From JAEUIV01 sp033763795 (GTDB taxonomy: Bacteria; Planctomycetota; Phycisphaerae; Phycisphaerales; UBA1924), in the NCBI GenBank assembly GCA_033763795.1, contig JANRJV010000036.1:1-49711 (forward strand): DNA of 49,711 nt, read 5' to 3'. Position numbers and translations under genes: made by a program. The first letter of the stretch is position 1, and the number at the start of each line of letters is the position of its first letter. The notes under the pieces are model-generated. The model worked only from the letters and a program-made list of their open reading frames with translations, was not told the DNA's origin and searched no databases. Shown here one piece after another: positions 16,597 to 24,313 of the stretch.

Positions 16597-16602
16597 AGTA
16601 TA
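16597..16602 (-). promoter_or_regulatory. candidate -10 TATACT of the lpxA promoter
   Basis: TATACT on the minus strand lies in the 146-bp gap between lpxA and the upstream SpoIIE gene. It would give a leader of about 80 nt. No clear -35 is present. Confidence 0.4.
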
Positions 16603-16653
16603 TCCCCGCCGCGTCGTGCCGGTCGTCCGGGCGCTGTCAGGATGTCAGTTGTC

Positions 16654-17997
16654 TCACGCGGGCTCGCGGGGGCCGGGATCGCCGGCGTGGCGGGGACGCT
16701 CGGCGGGCGCGGGCGTGTCACGCCGGCCCGCGAAGAGGCGGTCCAGGGGCGTCTCGACCGCCGGAACGATGACCATCGCGGTCAGGTCGTCGGCCTGATG
16801 CAGCGATCCAGACTGCCTGTCGATCTGGTCGCAGAGCGTGCGCATGGCGGCGGGCAGGTTGTCGGTGCGCCAGGCCTGGGCCAGTTCGGAGAACCTCTCG
16901 ATGTAGTTGCGGTTGGGCAGGCGCCGGCCGTAGTCGTCGCCCCCGCTGGGCGGGAACGCCGTCTCGAAGCCGTCGGTGTAGATGACCAGCAGTTCGTCCG
17001 GCTCGAGCACGAACGACTGCTCCGTGAACTGATCCTCCGCGAAGATGCCCAGCAGGCCCCCCTCGGTCTCGACGCGTTCGATGGAGCTTTGGCGGATGCG
17101 CAGCGGGTACGGATGCCCGGCGCCAGCGAGCGTGACGCGGCGGGTCTCGCAGTCGATCACGCCGTAGACGGCGGTGGCGAAGCGCGACCCCTCGCCATGG
17201 CGGCGGATCAGGTCCTGGTTGAGCTGCGTGAGGGCCCTGGCGGGCGAGACGACGCGCGCGGCTCCGCCCTCGTGCTCGACGGTCGGGAGGCATCGGCACA
17301 GCACCATGGTCATGAGCGCCGCGGGCACGCCGTGGCCCACGGCGTCGGCGACGAAGAAGCCGATGTGGCGGTCGTCGAGCCGCTGGACGTCGTAGATGTC
17401 GCCGCTGACATAGCCGCAGGGGCGGAAGAGGACCTGGATGTTGATGTTCGGCGCGTCGGGGAGCGCGCGGGGGAGGAACTCGCGCTGCACCGAGGCGGCC
17501 AGCTGCAGCTCCTCGTGGACCTTCTCGATCTGCCCGCGCAGACCGCCGCTGAAGCGCCGCGCGATGCGCACCTCGGCGCGCAGGGCGTCGACGGCGGGCT
17601 GGCGCTCCATCAGCGCGCCCAGCACGAGCGCGATGTGCGCGGGGTCCGCGTCCGAGGGGAGGACGATCACGCCGTCGTCGGTCCGGATCGGCGCCGCACC
17701 CTCGGGCCCCGAGCCCAGCACCACGGCGGGGATGCCCGCCTCCTGCAGCCGGTCCAGCAGCTTGAAGACCACGGACGTCTCGGGCGCGCCGGGAAGGACC
17801 AGCAGGGCCGCGGCCCCCTCGATGTGCACCGCGTCGTCGGCGGCTTCGTCCCAGTCGAGAACGCGCAGCCCGGGCGGCGTCGAGAACGCCGGCCACTTCC
17901 ACTCCACGGGCCGCCAGAACGCCGTCTGCACGTGCTCGTGCGAGCCCCGGGCGACGATCGTCAGGCCGTGGGACCGGTTCTCGCTCGATGACGCCAC
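16654..17997 (-). CDS. SpoIIE-type phosphatase with receiver-like N-terminus
   Basis: 447 aa. The C-terminal PP2C/SpoIIE domain (about 190-420) has metal-binding GDIYDV and ADAVGHGVPAALMTM, then IYTDGFE and ADDLTAMVIV. The N-terminal 120 residues look like a degenerate response-regulator fold (AALLVLPGAPE, GIPAVVLG, DGVIVLPSD), but the phospho-acceptor Asp is not apparent, so it may be a pseudo-receiver. A helix (about 140-175) precedes the phosphatase. GTG at 17997 is preferred to GTG at 18030 because CGGAGGT lies 5 nt before it. It lies 56 bp after the DUF192 gene. Probable target: a STAS antagonist protein. Confidence 0.88.
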   Translation of the reverse strand: MASSSENRSHGLTIVARGSHEHVQTAFWRPVEWKWPAFSTPPGLRVLDWDEAADDAVHIEGAAALLVLPGAPETSVVFKLLDRLQEAGIPAVVLGSGPEGAAPIRTDDGVIVLPSDADPAHIALVLGALMERQPAVDALRAEVRIARRFSGGLRGQIEKVHEELQLAASVQREFLPRALPDAPNINIQVLFRPCGYVSGDIYDVQRLDDRHIGFFVADAVGHGVPAALMTMVLCRCLPTVEHEGGAARVVSPARALTQLNQDLIRRHGEGSRFATAVYGVIDCETRRVTLAGAGHPYPLRIRQSSIERVETEGGLLGIFAEDQFTEQSFVLEPDELLVIYTDGFETAFPPSGGDDYGRRLPNRNYIERFSELAQAWRTDNLPAAMRTLCDQIDRQSGSLHQADDLTAMVIVPAVETPLDRLFAGRRDTPAPAERPRHAGDPGPREPA

Positions 17998-18053
17998 GCC
18001 GCACCTCCGGAGGGGGGCGGAAGGCCCCACAAAGGGTCGGCTGTGGGATCGGG

Positions 18054-18596
18054 TCAGCGTGCGCGCTTCTTGAGCCCGTCGACGTCCAGCTCCACAACCT
18101 CGCCCGGCTTGAGCCCGAGCCTTTGGAGCGTCCCCCCCATCACCTCCACGGCGAACCGCGCCGGAAAGTTGCTGGAGTACTTCACGAGCCGCCGCTCGTA
18201 GTCGCTATCGGACTCCCCGGGCCGCCGCGGATCCATCTTCATGGTGTGGACGGCGGTGACCCGGCCCGTGTCGTCGAGGAAGGCGATGTCGATGTCGAAG
18301 TTGCAGTCGCGCATGACGAAGGTCTGCACGAACGACGATGGGAACACGAAGAGCATGCCCCCGTCGGGCGGCAGCGACTCCCGGCCGCCCAGCCCCTTCA
18401 GGCGCGTGGCGTCGTCGAGCGCGGGGTCGAGCCAGAACGTCGCGTCCTTCACGCGGACTTTCTCGACGCCCGGGAGGGGAGGACGGTCGCACGAGGTCAG
18501 CGCCATCCCGGCGCACGCCAAGGCGGCGCACAGCAGCGCCCTCAACGCGCCGCGACGGGAACAATCTGGGCGGATCAGCGACGGCTCAGCAGCCAC
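18054..18596 (-). CDS. DUF192 lipoprotein
   Basis: 180 aa. The N-terminus has SRRGAL, a hydrophobic stretch and a perfect lipobox LTSC (Cys36), so it is an exported lipoprotein, possibly through Tat. The rest is a DUF192 domain (about 45-178) with the family landmarks RLKGLGGRESLPPDGGMLFV, MRDCNFDIDIAFLD and a C-terminal barrel strand ending in LKPGEVVELD. The biochemical function of the family is not established. GTG at 18596 gives a 22-bp overlap with the end of gluQ, so the two are probably co-transcribed. Confidence 0.9.
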   Translation of the reverse strand: MAAEPSLIRPDCSRRGALRALLCAALACAGMALTSCDRPPLPGVEKVRVKDATFWLDPALDDATRLKGLGGRESLPPDGGMLFVFPSSFVQTFVMRDCNFDIDIAFLDDTGRVTAVHTMKMDPRRPGESDSDYERRLVKYSSNFPARFAVEVMGGTLQRLGLKPGEVVELDVDGLKKRAR

Positions 18597-19594
18597 GCGT
18601 CGTCCTCCGAAGTGAAAGTGACAGGGCCGGGCGGGATGCTAGCGATGCGGCACGCCTCGCGGAACTCCTGCGCCGACAGCGGGGCGCGGCCCGACTGAAA
18701 CCCGCTCCACCACGCCAGCAGGCCGATCACCCGCTGAGGGGCGACGCCCGCCGCCCGGTAGCGCGCCACGCGGGTGTCGCCGTGACGCTTGGCCAGCCGC
18801 TTGCCGTCCTCGCCCCGCACCAGCGGCAGGTGGCAATACGACGGGGGCGGCCCCAGCTCCAGCGCTTCATAAAGGAGCGTCTGCCGGGCCGCCGAGTCCA
18901 GCAGGTCATCCCCCCGCACGACGTGCGTGATCCCCTGCCGATGATCGTCCACGACGCACGCGAGCTGATACGAGGGCTGCGCCCGGCTCGTCCACACCAC
19001 GAAGTCGCCCACCGTGCGCGCGGGGCGATGCGTCTGCGCCCCGGCGCACTCGTCCGCGAACGACACGGGCCGATCCGGGGTCGCGAAGCGCCAGTTGGTG
19101 CGCTCGTCGTCGAACGCGCGGGGCCCGAGCGCCGGGCGCAGCGACGCGGGGAAGCGGATCTCCTTGCCCGGCGCCTCGGCGGCGCCCGTTCCGGGCGGAC
19201 CCTCCGGGGCGCCCGCGTCTTCGTGCGGGGCGGAGGCGGCGTGCTCGATCTGTGCGCGCGTCAGCGCGCAGGGATACGCCAGGCCTCGCTCCGCCAGTCG
19301 GCGCACCGCCGCGACGTGATGGGCGATGTCGCGCGTCTGAATGATCGGCCCCTCATCCCAGTCGACGCCCAGCCATTCGAGAGTGTCGATGGCGTCTTCC
19401 AGGGCGCCGGGCCTGGTGCGGGGGGTGTCGAGGTCTTCGATGCGGAGCACGATGCGCCAGCCCCTTTGCCGGGCCAGGGCCCACGTGATCATGAATGTGC
19501 GCGCGTTGCCCAGGTGCAGCGCCCCCGTGGGCGAGGGGGCCAGCCGGGTCGCGGGCCGCGGCGAGGCGGGGGTATGCTTCTCGGGCGCCGTCAT
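18575..19594 (-). CDS. gluQ: glutamyl-Q tRNA(Asp) synthetase-like protein
   Basis: 339 aa, the length of a glutamyl-tRNA synthetase catalytic core without the anticodon-binding domain, as in GluQ, which attaches glutamate to queuosine-34 of tRNA-Asp. The class I signatures are RLAPSPTGALHLGN (HIGH) and KRLAKRHGD (KMSKS). GVDWDEGP and VVRGDDLLDS are typical of the GluRS family. The CxC...C zinc site of E. coli GluQ is not evident (only YPCALTR remains), and an Ala/Gly/Pro-rich insert occupies about 120-145. The start is ATG at 19594. It is divergent from the pterin dehydratase. Confidence 0.9.
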   Translation of the reverse strand: MTAPEKHTPASPRPATRLAPSPTGALHLGNARTFMITWALARQRGWRIVLRIEDLDTPRTRPGALEDAIDTLEWLGVDWDEGPIIQTRDIAHHVAAVRRLAERGLAYPCALTRAQIEHAASAPHEDAGAPEGPPGTGAAEAPGKEIRFPASLRPALGPRAFDDERTNWRFATPDRPVSFADECAGAQTHRPARTVGDFVVWTSRAQPSYQLACVVDDHRQGITHVVRGDDLLDSAARQTLLYEALELGPPPSYCHLPLVRGEDGKRLAKRHGDTRVARYRAAGVAPQRVIGLLAWWSGFQSGRAPLSAQEFREACRIASIPPGPVTFTSEDDAWLLSRR

Positions 19595-19644
19595 CGAACG
19601 GAGTTGAGCGTAGCGGCGCTCGTCGAGGCGAACCGGAGCCGTCC

Positions 19645-19935
19645 ATGGAAGCAGCCCCCAGACTCACCGAGGCGCAGATCGAGGAGCGGCTGCGGGCCCT
19701 GCCCGAGTGGACGGAGACGGGCGGGGTCATCCAGCGCACGTATCAGTTCCGGGACTTCGTCCACGCGATGAAGTTCGTGAACGCCGTCGCCGATCTGGCC
19801 GAGAAGCGGCAGCACCATCCGGACGTGCTGATCCGCTGGAACAAGGTCACGCTCAGCCTCTCGACGCACGATTCGGGCGGCATCACGCGCAAGGACTTCG
19901 ATCTCGCCTCAGAGTGCGACCAGCTGCACATCTGA
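19645..19935 (+). CDS. pterin-4a-carbinolamine dehydratase
   Basis: 96 aa, the full family length. It dehydrates 4a-hydroxytetrahydrobiopterin, and in bacteria without phenylalanine hydroxylase it often acts in another pterin pathway. The active-site signature is KRQHHPDV (H57, H58, P59), followed by WNKVTLSLSTHDSGGIT and FDLASECDQ near the C-terminus. ATG at 19645 has GGAG 6 nt upstream. No phhA or moco genes adjoin it. Confidence 0.94.
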   Translation: MEAAPRLTEAQIEERLRALPEWTETGGVIQRTYQFRDFVHAMKFVNAVADLAEKRQHHPDVLIRWNKVTLSLSTHDSGGITRKDFDLASECDQLHI

Positions 19936-19957
19936 GCTCGCGACGCGGCCAGCCTTT

Positions 19958-20980
19958 TCAGGGGCGGACCATGCGCTCCATCGTGGCGGGGCTCTCCGGC
20001 TGCCCGGTCCGCGCGCTCAGGAGCGCGGCTTCGCACATCGCCAGCACCGGGGCCGGATCGGGCGGCGCGGCGCGGGCCCGCCGAGGATCGTGCGCACGCT
20101 CCAGGGCGCCGGCGAGAGAGCGCAGCGCCAAGGGGTCAACGTGTTCAAGGACGGCGTCGACGGGGCGCCCGGGCTCGGGCCGCGACTCGATGGTCTCGCC
20201 CTCGGGTCCGATGCGCTCGACCCCCGTTTCGTCGAGCCGGAGGCAGCCCCCCTCGCCCAGCGCCAGCGCGCCGCGGAACCAGCGCCCGCCGCGGTCCGAG
20301 AGGCTGATGGCGGCGGCGCGGGCGCCCGAGTAGCGGAGATTGGCGGTCAGGTCGCCGTGCAGATGGCGGAGAGACTCGGCGGGCTCCAGGCGAAGCCCCG
20401 ACGCGGACACTTCCGTGATGACGCACGCGTCGATGGACTCGGGCATGCCCAGCGTCGTGTGCACGAGGTGCATCGCGTCGAAGAGTCGGGCGCCGAGCCC
20501 CGAGCAGGCCCGGCCCGAGCGGAAGCTGACGCTGACGGTCCGGGGCGGGCCGAAGGACTCCAGAACGTCGGGCAGCCCCTGCATCGCCTCGTGCTCGCAG
20601 AAGAGCGGGATGACGCGGACCGACTCGGCCCACGCGGCCGCCTCGGCCAGGGCGGCGGCGGTCAGCGAACCCGGGAAGGGCTCCAGCGAAAGAATGCTCA
20701 TGTTGCGCGAGCGCGCCAGCCGGAGCAGTTCCGCGTCGTCGGATTCCGGGCCGCGGGGCGGCGGGGCCGCCAGCAGCAGCGTGCGGGCTTCCGTGGTCGT
20801 GACCGCCAGGCGAAGGTCGGTGAACCGTTCCGCGTCGTCGGCGAAGGGGATCGGATCGGTGAGGGGGCTCTCGGCCCCCACACCCACGAGCCGAACCCCC
20901 GCGCGGCGTGCGGCGAGCCCGATCAGCGGGCCCTGCGGACGCGTCAGCCAGACGATGGCGCTTGGGGGGAGAGCGTCCAT
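19958..20980 (-). CDS. Gfo/Idh/MocA-like protein, function unknown
   Basis: 340 aa. I see a weak dehydrogenase-like layout rather than a clear enzyme. The N-terminus has a short beta-alpha-beta (GLAARRAGVRLVGVG) without a good GxGxxG. The middle has RLARSRNMSILSLEPFPGS, resembling the loop where Gfo/Idh proteins carry the EKP motif; here it is LEPF, so the catalytic Lys is missing. The C-terminal AMCEAALLSARTGQPESP matches the usual Gfo/Idh ending. It could be a catalytically dead paralogue. The start is ATG at 20980, 47 bp upstream of and divergent from rnpB. Confidence 0.65.
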   Translation of the reverse strand: MDALPPSAIVWLTRPQGPLIGLAARRAGVRLVGVGAESPLTDPIPFADDAERFTDLRLAVTTTEARTLLLAAPPPRGPESDDAELLRLARSRNMSILSLEPFPGSLTAAALAEAAAWAESVRVIPLFCEHEAMQGLPDVLESFGPPRTVSVSFRSGRACSGLGARLFDAMHLVHTTLGMPESIDACVITEVSASGLRLEPAESLRHLHGDLTANLRYSGARAAAISLSDRGGRWFRGALALGEGGCLRLDETGVERIGPEGETIESRPEPGRPVDAVLEHVDPLALRSLAGALERAHDPRRARAAPPDPAPVLAMCEAALLSARTGQPESPATMERMVRP

Positions 20981-21015
20981 GCGTTCGGGAGATGATAGAG
21001 CAGCCGAGCAGCGCC

Positions 21016-21021
21016 TAGGAT
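21016..21021 (+). promoter_or_regulatory. -10 hexamer TAGGAT of rnpB
   Basis: TAGGAT ends 6-7 nt before the first base of helix P1 of RNase P RNA, the spacing expected for a -10. A weak TGATAG at 20995-21000 lies about 15 nt upstream. Confidence 0.5.
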
Positions 21022-21027
21022 CACCGC

Positions 21028-21445
21028 AAGCGACGGCGGGCGGCCGCTCGTGCATCGGCGTGCGATGCATGCCGGGCGCACGGGAGGAAAGTCCGAGCAC
21101 GAAAGGACACGGTGGTGGGCAACACCCACCCGCCCGCGGGTCGGCGGGCGAGGGCAATGGCAACAGAAAGCAAACCGCCGATGGCCCCGCTTCCGCGGGG
21201 ATCAGGCAAGGGTGAAATGGTGCGGTAAGAGCGCACCGCTCGCCTGGCGACAGGCAGGCACTGGCTACATCCACCGCGTGCAAGGCCACGCAGCTCTCGC
21301 GGCTTGCCGACGGCCGGTCCGGCCGGAAGAGAGCGGGTAGGCCGCTGATGACCGAGGGCGGCAACGCCCCGGCAAGAGAAATGGTCGCCTCCCACGGACC
21401 CTCGCGGTCCGGGCAGACAGAACTCGGCTTACAGCCGGCGCTCGA
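21028..21445 (+). ncRNA. rnpB: RNase P RNA, bacterial type A
   Basis: Catalytic RNA that removes tRNA 5' leaders. Conserved blocks in order: GAGGAAAGTCCGAGC (21084-21098), the core GGGTGAAATGGTGCGGTAAGAG (about 21210-21231) followed by its pairing GCGCACCG, GAGGGCGGCAACGCCCC-like J/P elements, and ACAGAACTCGGCTTACAG (21417-21434). Helix P1 pairs AGCGACGGC (21029-21037) with GCCGGCGCT (21434-21442), with one A-G mismatch, fixing both ends. About 418 nt. It is followed at once by an intrinsic terminator. Confidence 0.97.
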
Positions 21446-21450
21446 CCCAA

Positions 21451-21489
21451 CCGGGGCTCCTGGGCAACACCCAGCAGCCCCGGCCTTTT
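21451..21489 (+). terminator. intrinsic terminator of rnpB
   Basis: CCGGGGCT (21451-21458) pairs with AGCCCCGG (21476-21483); an inner CTGGG/CCCAG extends the stem. CCTTTTC follows. Confidence 0.88.
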
Positions 21490-21741
21490 CTGCGCGCACA
21501 AGAACGCTTCATCAGTGCGCACGAGCCCGCGTCGGCGGAGATCCGGCGCGCGCGGCGGCGGCCAGCCGCGGCGTGTGCGCATGTACGCAACCGTCCCGCG
21601 CGCATCGACACGTGCGTGCTGCTTTTCACACGAATCGCGCGCCGCACGCTTGCATCCGCGCGAGACATACGCAAACTTCCCTCCGCTCACGCTCGATATG
21701 CCGGGCGAGCGTGCGAGCGGTCAGATTGGGAGCGGAGAGAG
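21490..21741. other. 252-bp intergenic region rich in TGCG/CGCA half-sites
   Basis: Between the rnpB terminator and the PEP-CTERM-like gene I see no coding character. TGCGCA-type words recur (for example TGCGCATGTACGCA at about 21575). This region must hold the downstream gene's promoter, but no convincing -35/-10 pair was found. Confidence 0.4.
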
Positions 21742-22125
21742 ATGAAGAGCGCTGGCGGGTTGCGGGCTGTCGCGGCGGTGGTTGTGTCCCTGTCGGCTTG
21801 GATGTGTGCGCCGGCTCGCGGCGAGGTGATCGCGCTCCGCGCGGGGTTCTCCGCATGGGCGAGCGTGCCGGGCGGCGCGGTTGATTTCAGCATGATCGGC
21901 GGACGCGTTGTCGGATTCAGTCAGGCGCGCGGCGGGTTCCAGCGCGAGAGTGTGTCCGAGGTCGATGCGCGGTCGTTGACGGGCGCCTTCGTCAATCCGG
22001 TGAACTCGCTGGAGGCGAGCGCTTTCTTCAGCGACGGGCGGTCGCTGATCAACGTGCCCACGCCCGGGTCCGCGGTGCTGGGCGGGGCCGCGATGGTGGT
22101 CCTGCTCACCTGGCGGCGTCGCTGA
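21742..22125 (+). CDS. small exported protein with PEP-CTERM-like sorting tail
   Basis: 127 aa. The signal peptide (about 1-26) is MKSAGGLR followed by a hydrophobic core and ARG-E. The mature part is short with no recognised domain. The C-terminus is tripartite: VPTPGSAVL, a hydrophobic helix (GGAAMVVLLTW) and RRR. That is the layout of PEP-CTERM exosortase signals, with the common planctomycete variant VPTPGSA. Exosortase would cleave it and release or anchor the protein at the envelope. No exosortase gene is in the window. ATG at 21742 has GGAG 4-8 nt upstream. Confidence 0.72.
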   Translation: MKSAGGLRAVAAVVVSLSAWMCAPARGEVIALRAGFSAWASVPGGAVDFSMIGGRVVGFSQARGGFQRESVSEVDARSLTGAFVNPVNSLEASAFFSDGRSLINVPTPGSAVLGGAAMVVLLTWRRR

Positions 22126-22160
22126 CACCCGCTCCGCCGGCGCGCCTCGCCCGGCGCACG

Positions 22161-22187
22161 AAAAACGCCGGACGGCAAGGTCCGGCG
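22161..22187 (-). terminator. intrinsic terminator of the beta-helix gene
   Basis: Perfect 8-bp stem CGCCGGAC / GTCCGGCG with a 6-nt loop. On the minus strand it is followed by TTTTT, 48 nt past the stop of the beta-helix gene. It may also act on the convergent plus-strand gene ending at 22125. Confidence 0.85.
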
Positions 22188-22234
22188 GGAGCGTAAGCAT
22201 GAGCGACCCGGGGCGAGGGGGGGGTTGGCGCCGC

Positions 22235-23329
22235 TTAGTACGCGAGGTTGGCCAGCGGGTCGGTCGACGACTGCCCGCCGCCGGCGGAGCCGTTGATTGT
22301 CCCGGCGATCCCCGCCGCCGCGATGGAGGCGACGCGGTTGCCGTTGACGATGTTGAAGCGGACGTTCCCCAAACGGACGCGGTTGCGGATGACGAGGTTG
22401 TCGACGCCCGTGATGTTGATGCCGGTGGCGTTGCTGACGAGGTAGTTGTTCTCGATCAGGCCGCCCGACCCGACGACCTGGAGGCCCGTGTCGCAGTCGA
22501 AGATCGCGTTGCCGACGAGCTGGACGTTCCAGCCGGCGCGGAGGCCGGTCCCGCCGTTCTGGAACCTGGAGCCCGAGATCTGCGCGTTGTCTCCGACGCT
22601 GAGGAGGGTGCCGCCCGAGGATTCGAAGTGGCTGTCGGTGACGACGACGCCCTTGGCGGTGGGGAGCGAGACTGCGTTGCCGATGGACTGGATGTTGCTG
22701 AACCGGAAGTCCTGATACCCAGAGTTGTCGGCGTCGATGTTGACGGAGATGTTGGCGGCGACGATGGTGTCGCGGACGATCTGGGCGCCGCCCAGGAAGC
22801 GGACCCCGATGATGTTGTTGTCGATCTGGCAGTTCTCGATGTTGCCGCCCGCCCCGAGGCGAACGCCGACGGAGTTGCTGCGGACGACGAGCGAGCGCAC
22901 GGTCGAGCTGGAGGCCGGCCCCATCTCGAGCGCACCGCCCGAGCTGTGGATCACCCCGTTCTCAACGGTGACGGAAAGGCGGGTCCCGAAGACGCCCACT
23001 CCGACCGACCCCCCGAAGATCGTGAAGCCGTTGAGATCGAGGGTGACGTAGGAGGAGTCGATCTCGACGGCGATCACGCCCGCGGGGACGACCAGCGACT
23101 CCGTGAGGTAATAGGTCCCCGGCTGGGTGATTTTGAAGATGCTGGGCGACGAATCGTTGTCGCCGGGGGTGGTCGTCTGGGAGAGGGCGATGCGGGGCTC
23201 GACCTCCTGCAGCGTCTTCATGGTGGGAATGATGGGCCCGGCGGGCGGCGTGAGATCGCCCGCGCCGGCCACGCCGGCCAGAAGCAACAGTGCGGCAGAC
23301 GGTGACAGACGGATCGCGCTGAGAGCCAT
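22235..23329 (-). CDS. secreted right-handed parallel beta-helix protein
   Basis: 364 aa with an N-terminal signal peptide (cleavage near AGVAGAG-DL, about residue 23). The N-terminal part reads GTYYLTESLVVPAGVIAVEI and VTLDLNGFTIFGG, the opening of pectate-lyase-like / NosD-type helices, followed by a series of about 22-residue coils (IENCQIDNNIIGVRF, ISGSRFQNGGTGLRA, IENNYLVSNATGINI). The fold often binds or cuts polysaccharide, but no catalytic residues can be assigned. ATG at 23329 has GGAG 9 nt upstream. It stands alone between rlmE and an intrinsic terminator. Confidence 0.85.
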   Translation of the reverse strand: MALSAIRLSPSAALLLLAGVAGAGDLTPPAGPIIPTMKTLQEVEPRIALSQTTTPGDNDSSPSIFKITQPGTYYLTESLVVPAGVIAVEIDSSYVTLDLNGFTIFGGSVGVGVFGTRLSVTVENGVIHSSGGALEMGPASSSTVRSLVVRSNSVGVRLGAGGNIENCQIDNNIIGVRFLGGAQIVRDTIVAANISVNIDADNSGYQDFRFSNIQSIGNAVSLPTAKGVVVTDSHFESSGGTLLSVGDNAQISGSRFQNGGTGLRAGWNVQLVGNAIFDCDTGLQVVGSGGLIENNYLVSNATGINITGVDNLVIRNRVRLGNVRFNIVNGNRVASIAAAGIAGTINGSAGGGQSSTDPLANLAY

Positions 23330-23450
23330 GATGGGATTCTCCGGTGAAGTCGCGTGCGTGTGGTGTGATGCGGTGCAGCGGACGAAGCCACCGCCTCATC
23401 CAGTGCGTCATCGCGCGGCCGATTCCGCGATCGAGTCGCGCGGAATTCGC

Positions 23451-24044
23451 TCAGGGGTGCGGGGCGTAGCCCGTTCCGATGAGGTATGTCTCGCGGGAGA
23501 CGTCGCGGGAAGCGTCGGGTTTGAAGGCGCGGGCCGTGCCGAAGAGCCGCTGGAGCTGCTTGAGGATCCGGGGCGTGTCGCCCCCCTCCAGGATCTTCAT
23601 GGCGAGGTTGCCACCCGGTCTCAGCAGCGTGGGGAGCATCTCGATGACGCGGTCGCACAGGCGGGCCGAGACGAGATCGTCGCCGTGGCCCGTGGTGCTG
23701 GGGGCCATGTCGGAGAGGACGACGTCGAAGGGGCGGCCGCTCTGGCCCCTGAGCTGGGCGGGGTCGGCGGTGTAGACGTCCCCCACCAGATGAAAGACGT
23801 TCTCCGGCATGGGGGCCTCGACGGGCTTGAGGTCGATTCCCACGACCACGCCGTCGGGCCCCGCGATCTCCGCGGCGACCTGGAGCCAGGCGCCGGGCGC
23901 ACAGCCCAGGTCCAGGACGCGGTCCCCCGCGCGGATGATGCGCTTGCTCTCCTGGATCTGCTGGAGCTTGTACGCCGAGCGCGCGAGGTAGCCCTCGGCC
24001 TTGGCCTTCTTGAAGTAGGCGTCATGGAGGATCCGTCGGGCCAT
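23451..24044 (-). CDS. rlmE: 23S rRNA (uridine-2'-O)-methyltransferase RlmE/FtsJ
   Basis: Methylates the 2'-OH of the A-loop uridine (U2552 in E. coli) on the large ribosomal subunit. 197 aa. The AdoMet site is DLGCAPGAWLQ (45-55). The catalytic K-D-K-E tetrad is complete: K26 in RSAYKL, D112 in SDMAPSTTGH, K150 in NLAMKILEGG and E185 in SRETYLIG. The start is ATG at 24044. The ftsH gene that often follows ftsJ is not present. It is divergent from the efflux operon. Confidence 0.96.
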   Translation of the reverse strand: MARRILHDAYFKKAKAEGYLARSAYKLQQIQESKRIIRAGDRVLDLGCAPGAWLQVAAEIAGPDGVVVGIDLKPVEAPMPENVFHLVGDVYTADPAQLRGQSGRPFDVVLSDMAPSTTGHGDDLVSARLCDRVIEMLPTLLRPGGNLAMKILEGGDTPRILKQLQRLFGTARAFKPDASRDVSRETYLIGTGYAPHP

Positions 24045-24313
24045 CGCGCAATCTTGGACGAGCAGAGAACCCTTGCCGCGACTCTGGGATGAAGACGTCG
24101 CATTGAAATGGTAAGGTCAGAGTCCCCAAGCACCAGTGAAGACCTCCGCGCGCGGCTCGGGGGCGGAATGATCGTGGGGCGCGGCGGAGGAGCCGCAACC
24201 TTGCGGCCGGTCGGTCGGTACCGCCGAGCCTGTGTCGGGCTGGGCGCGGAGCTCGGGGGCGGATGCCGGGCGGGCGGTGATGTGGTGGGTGGGCCCGGGT
24301 TGCGGAGGTCCCT

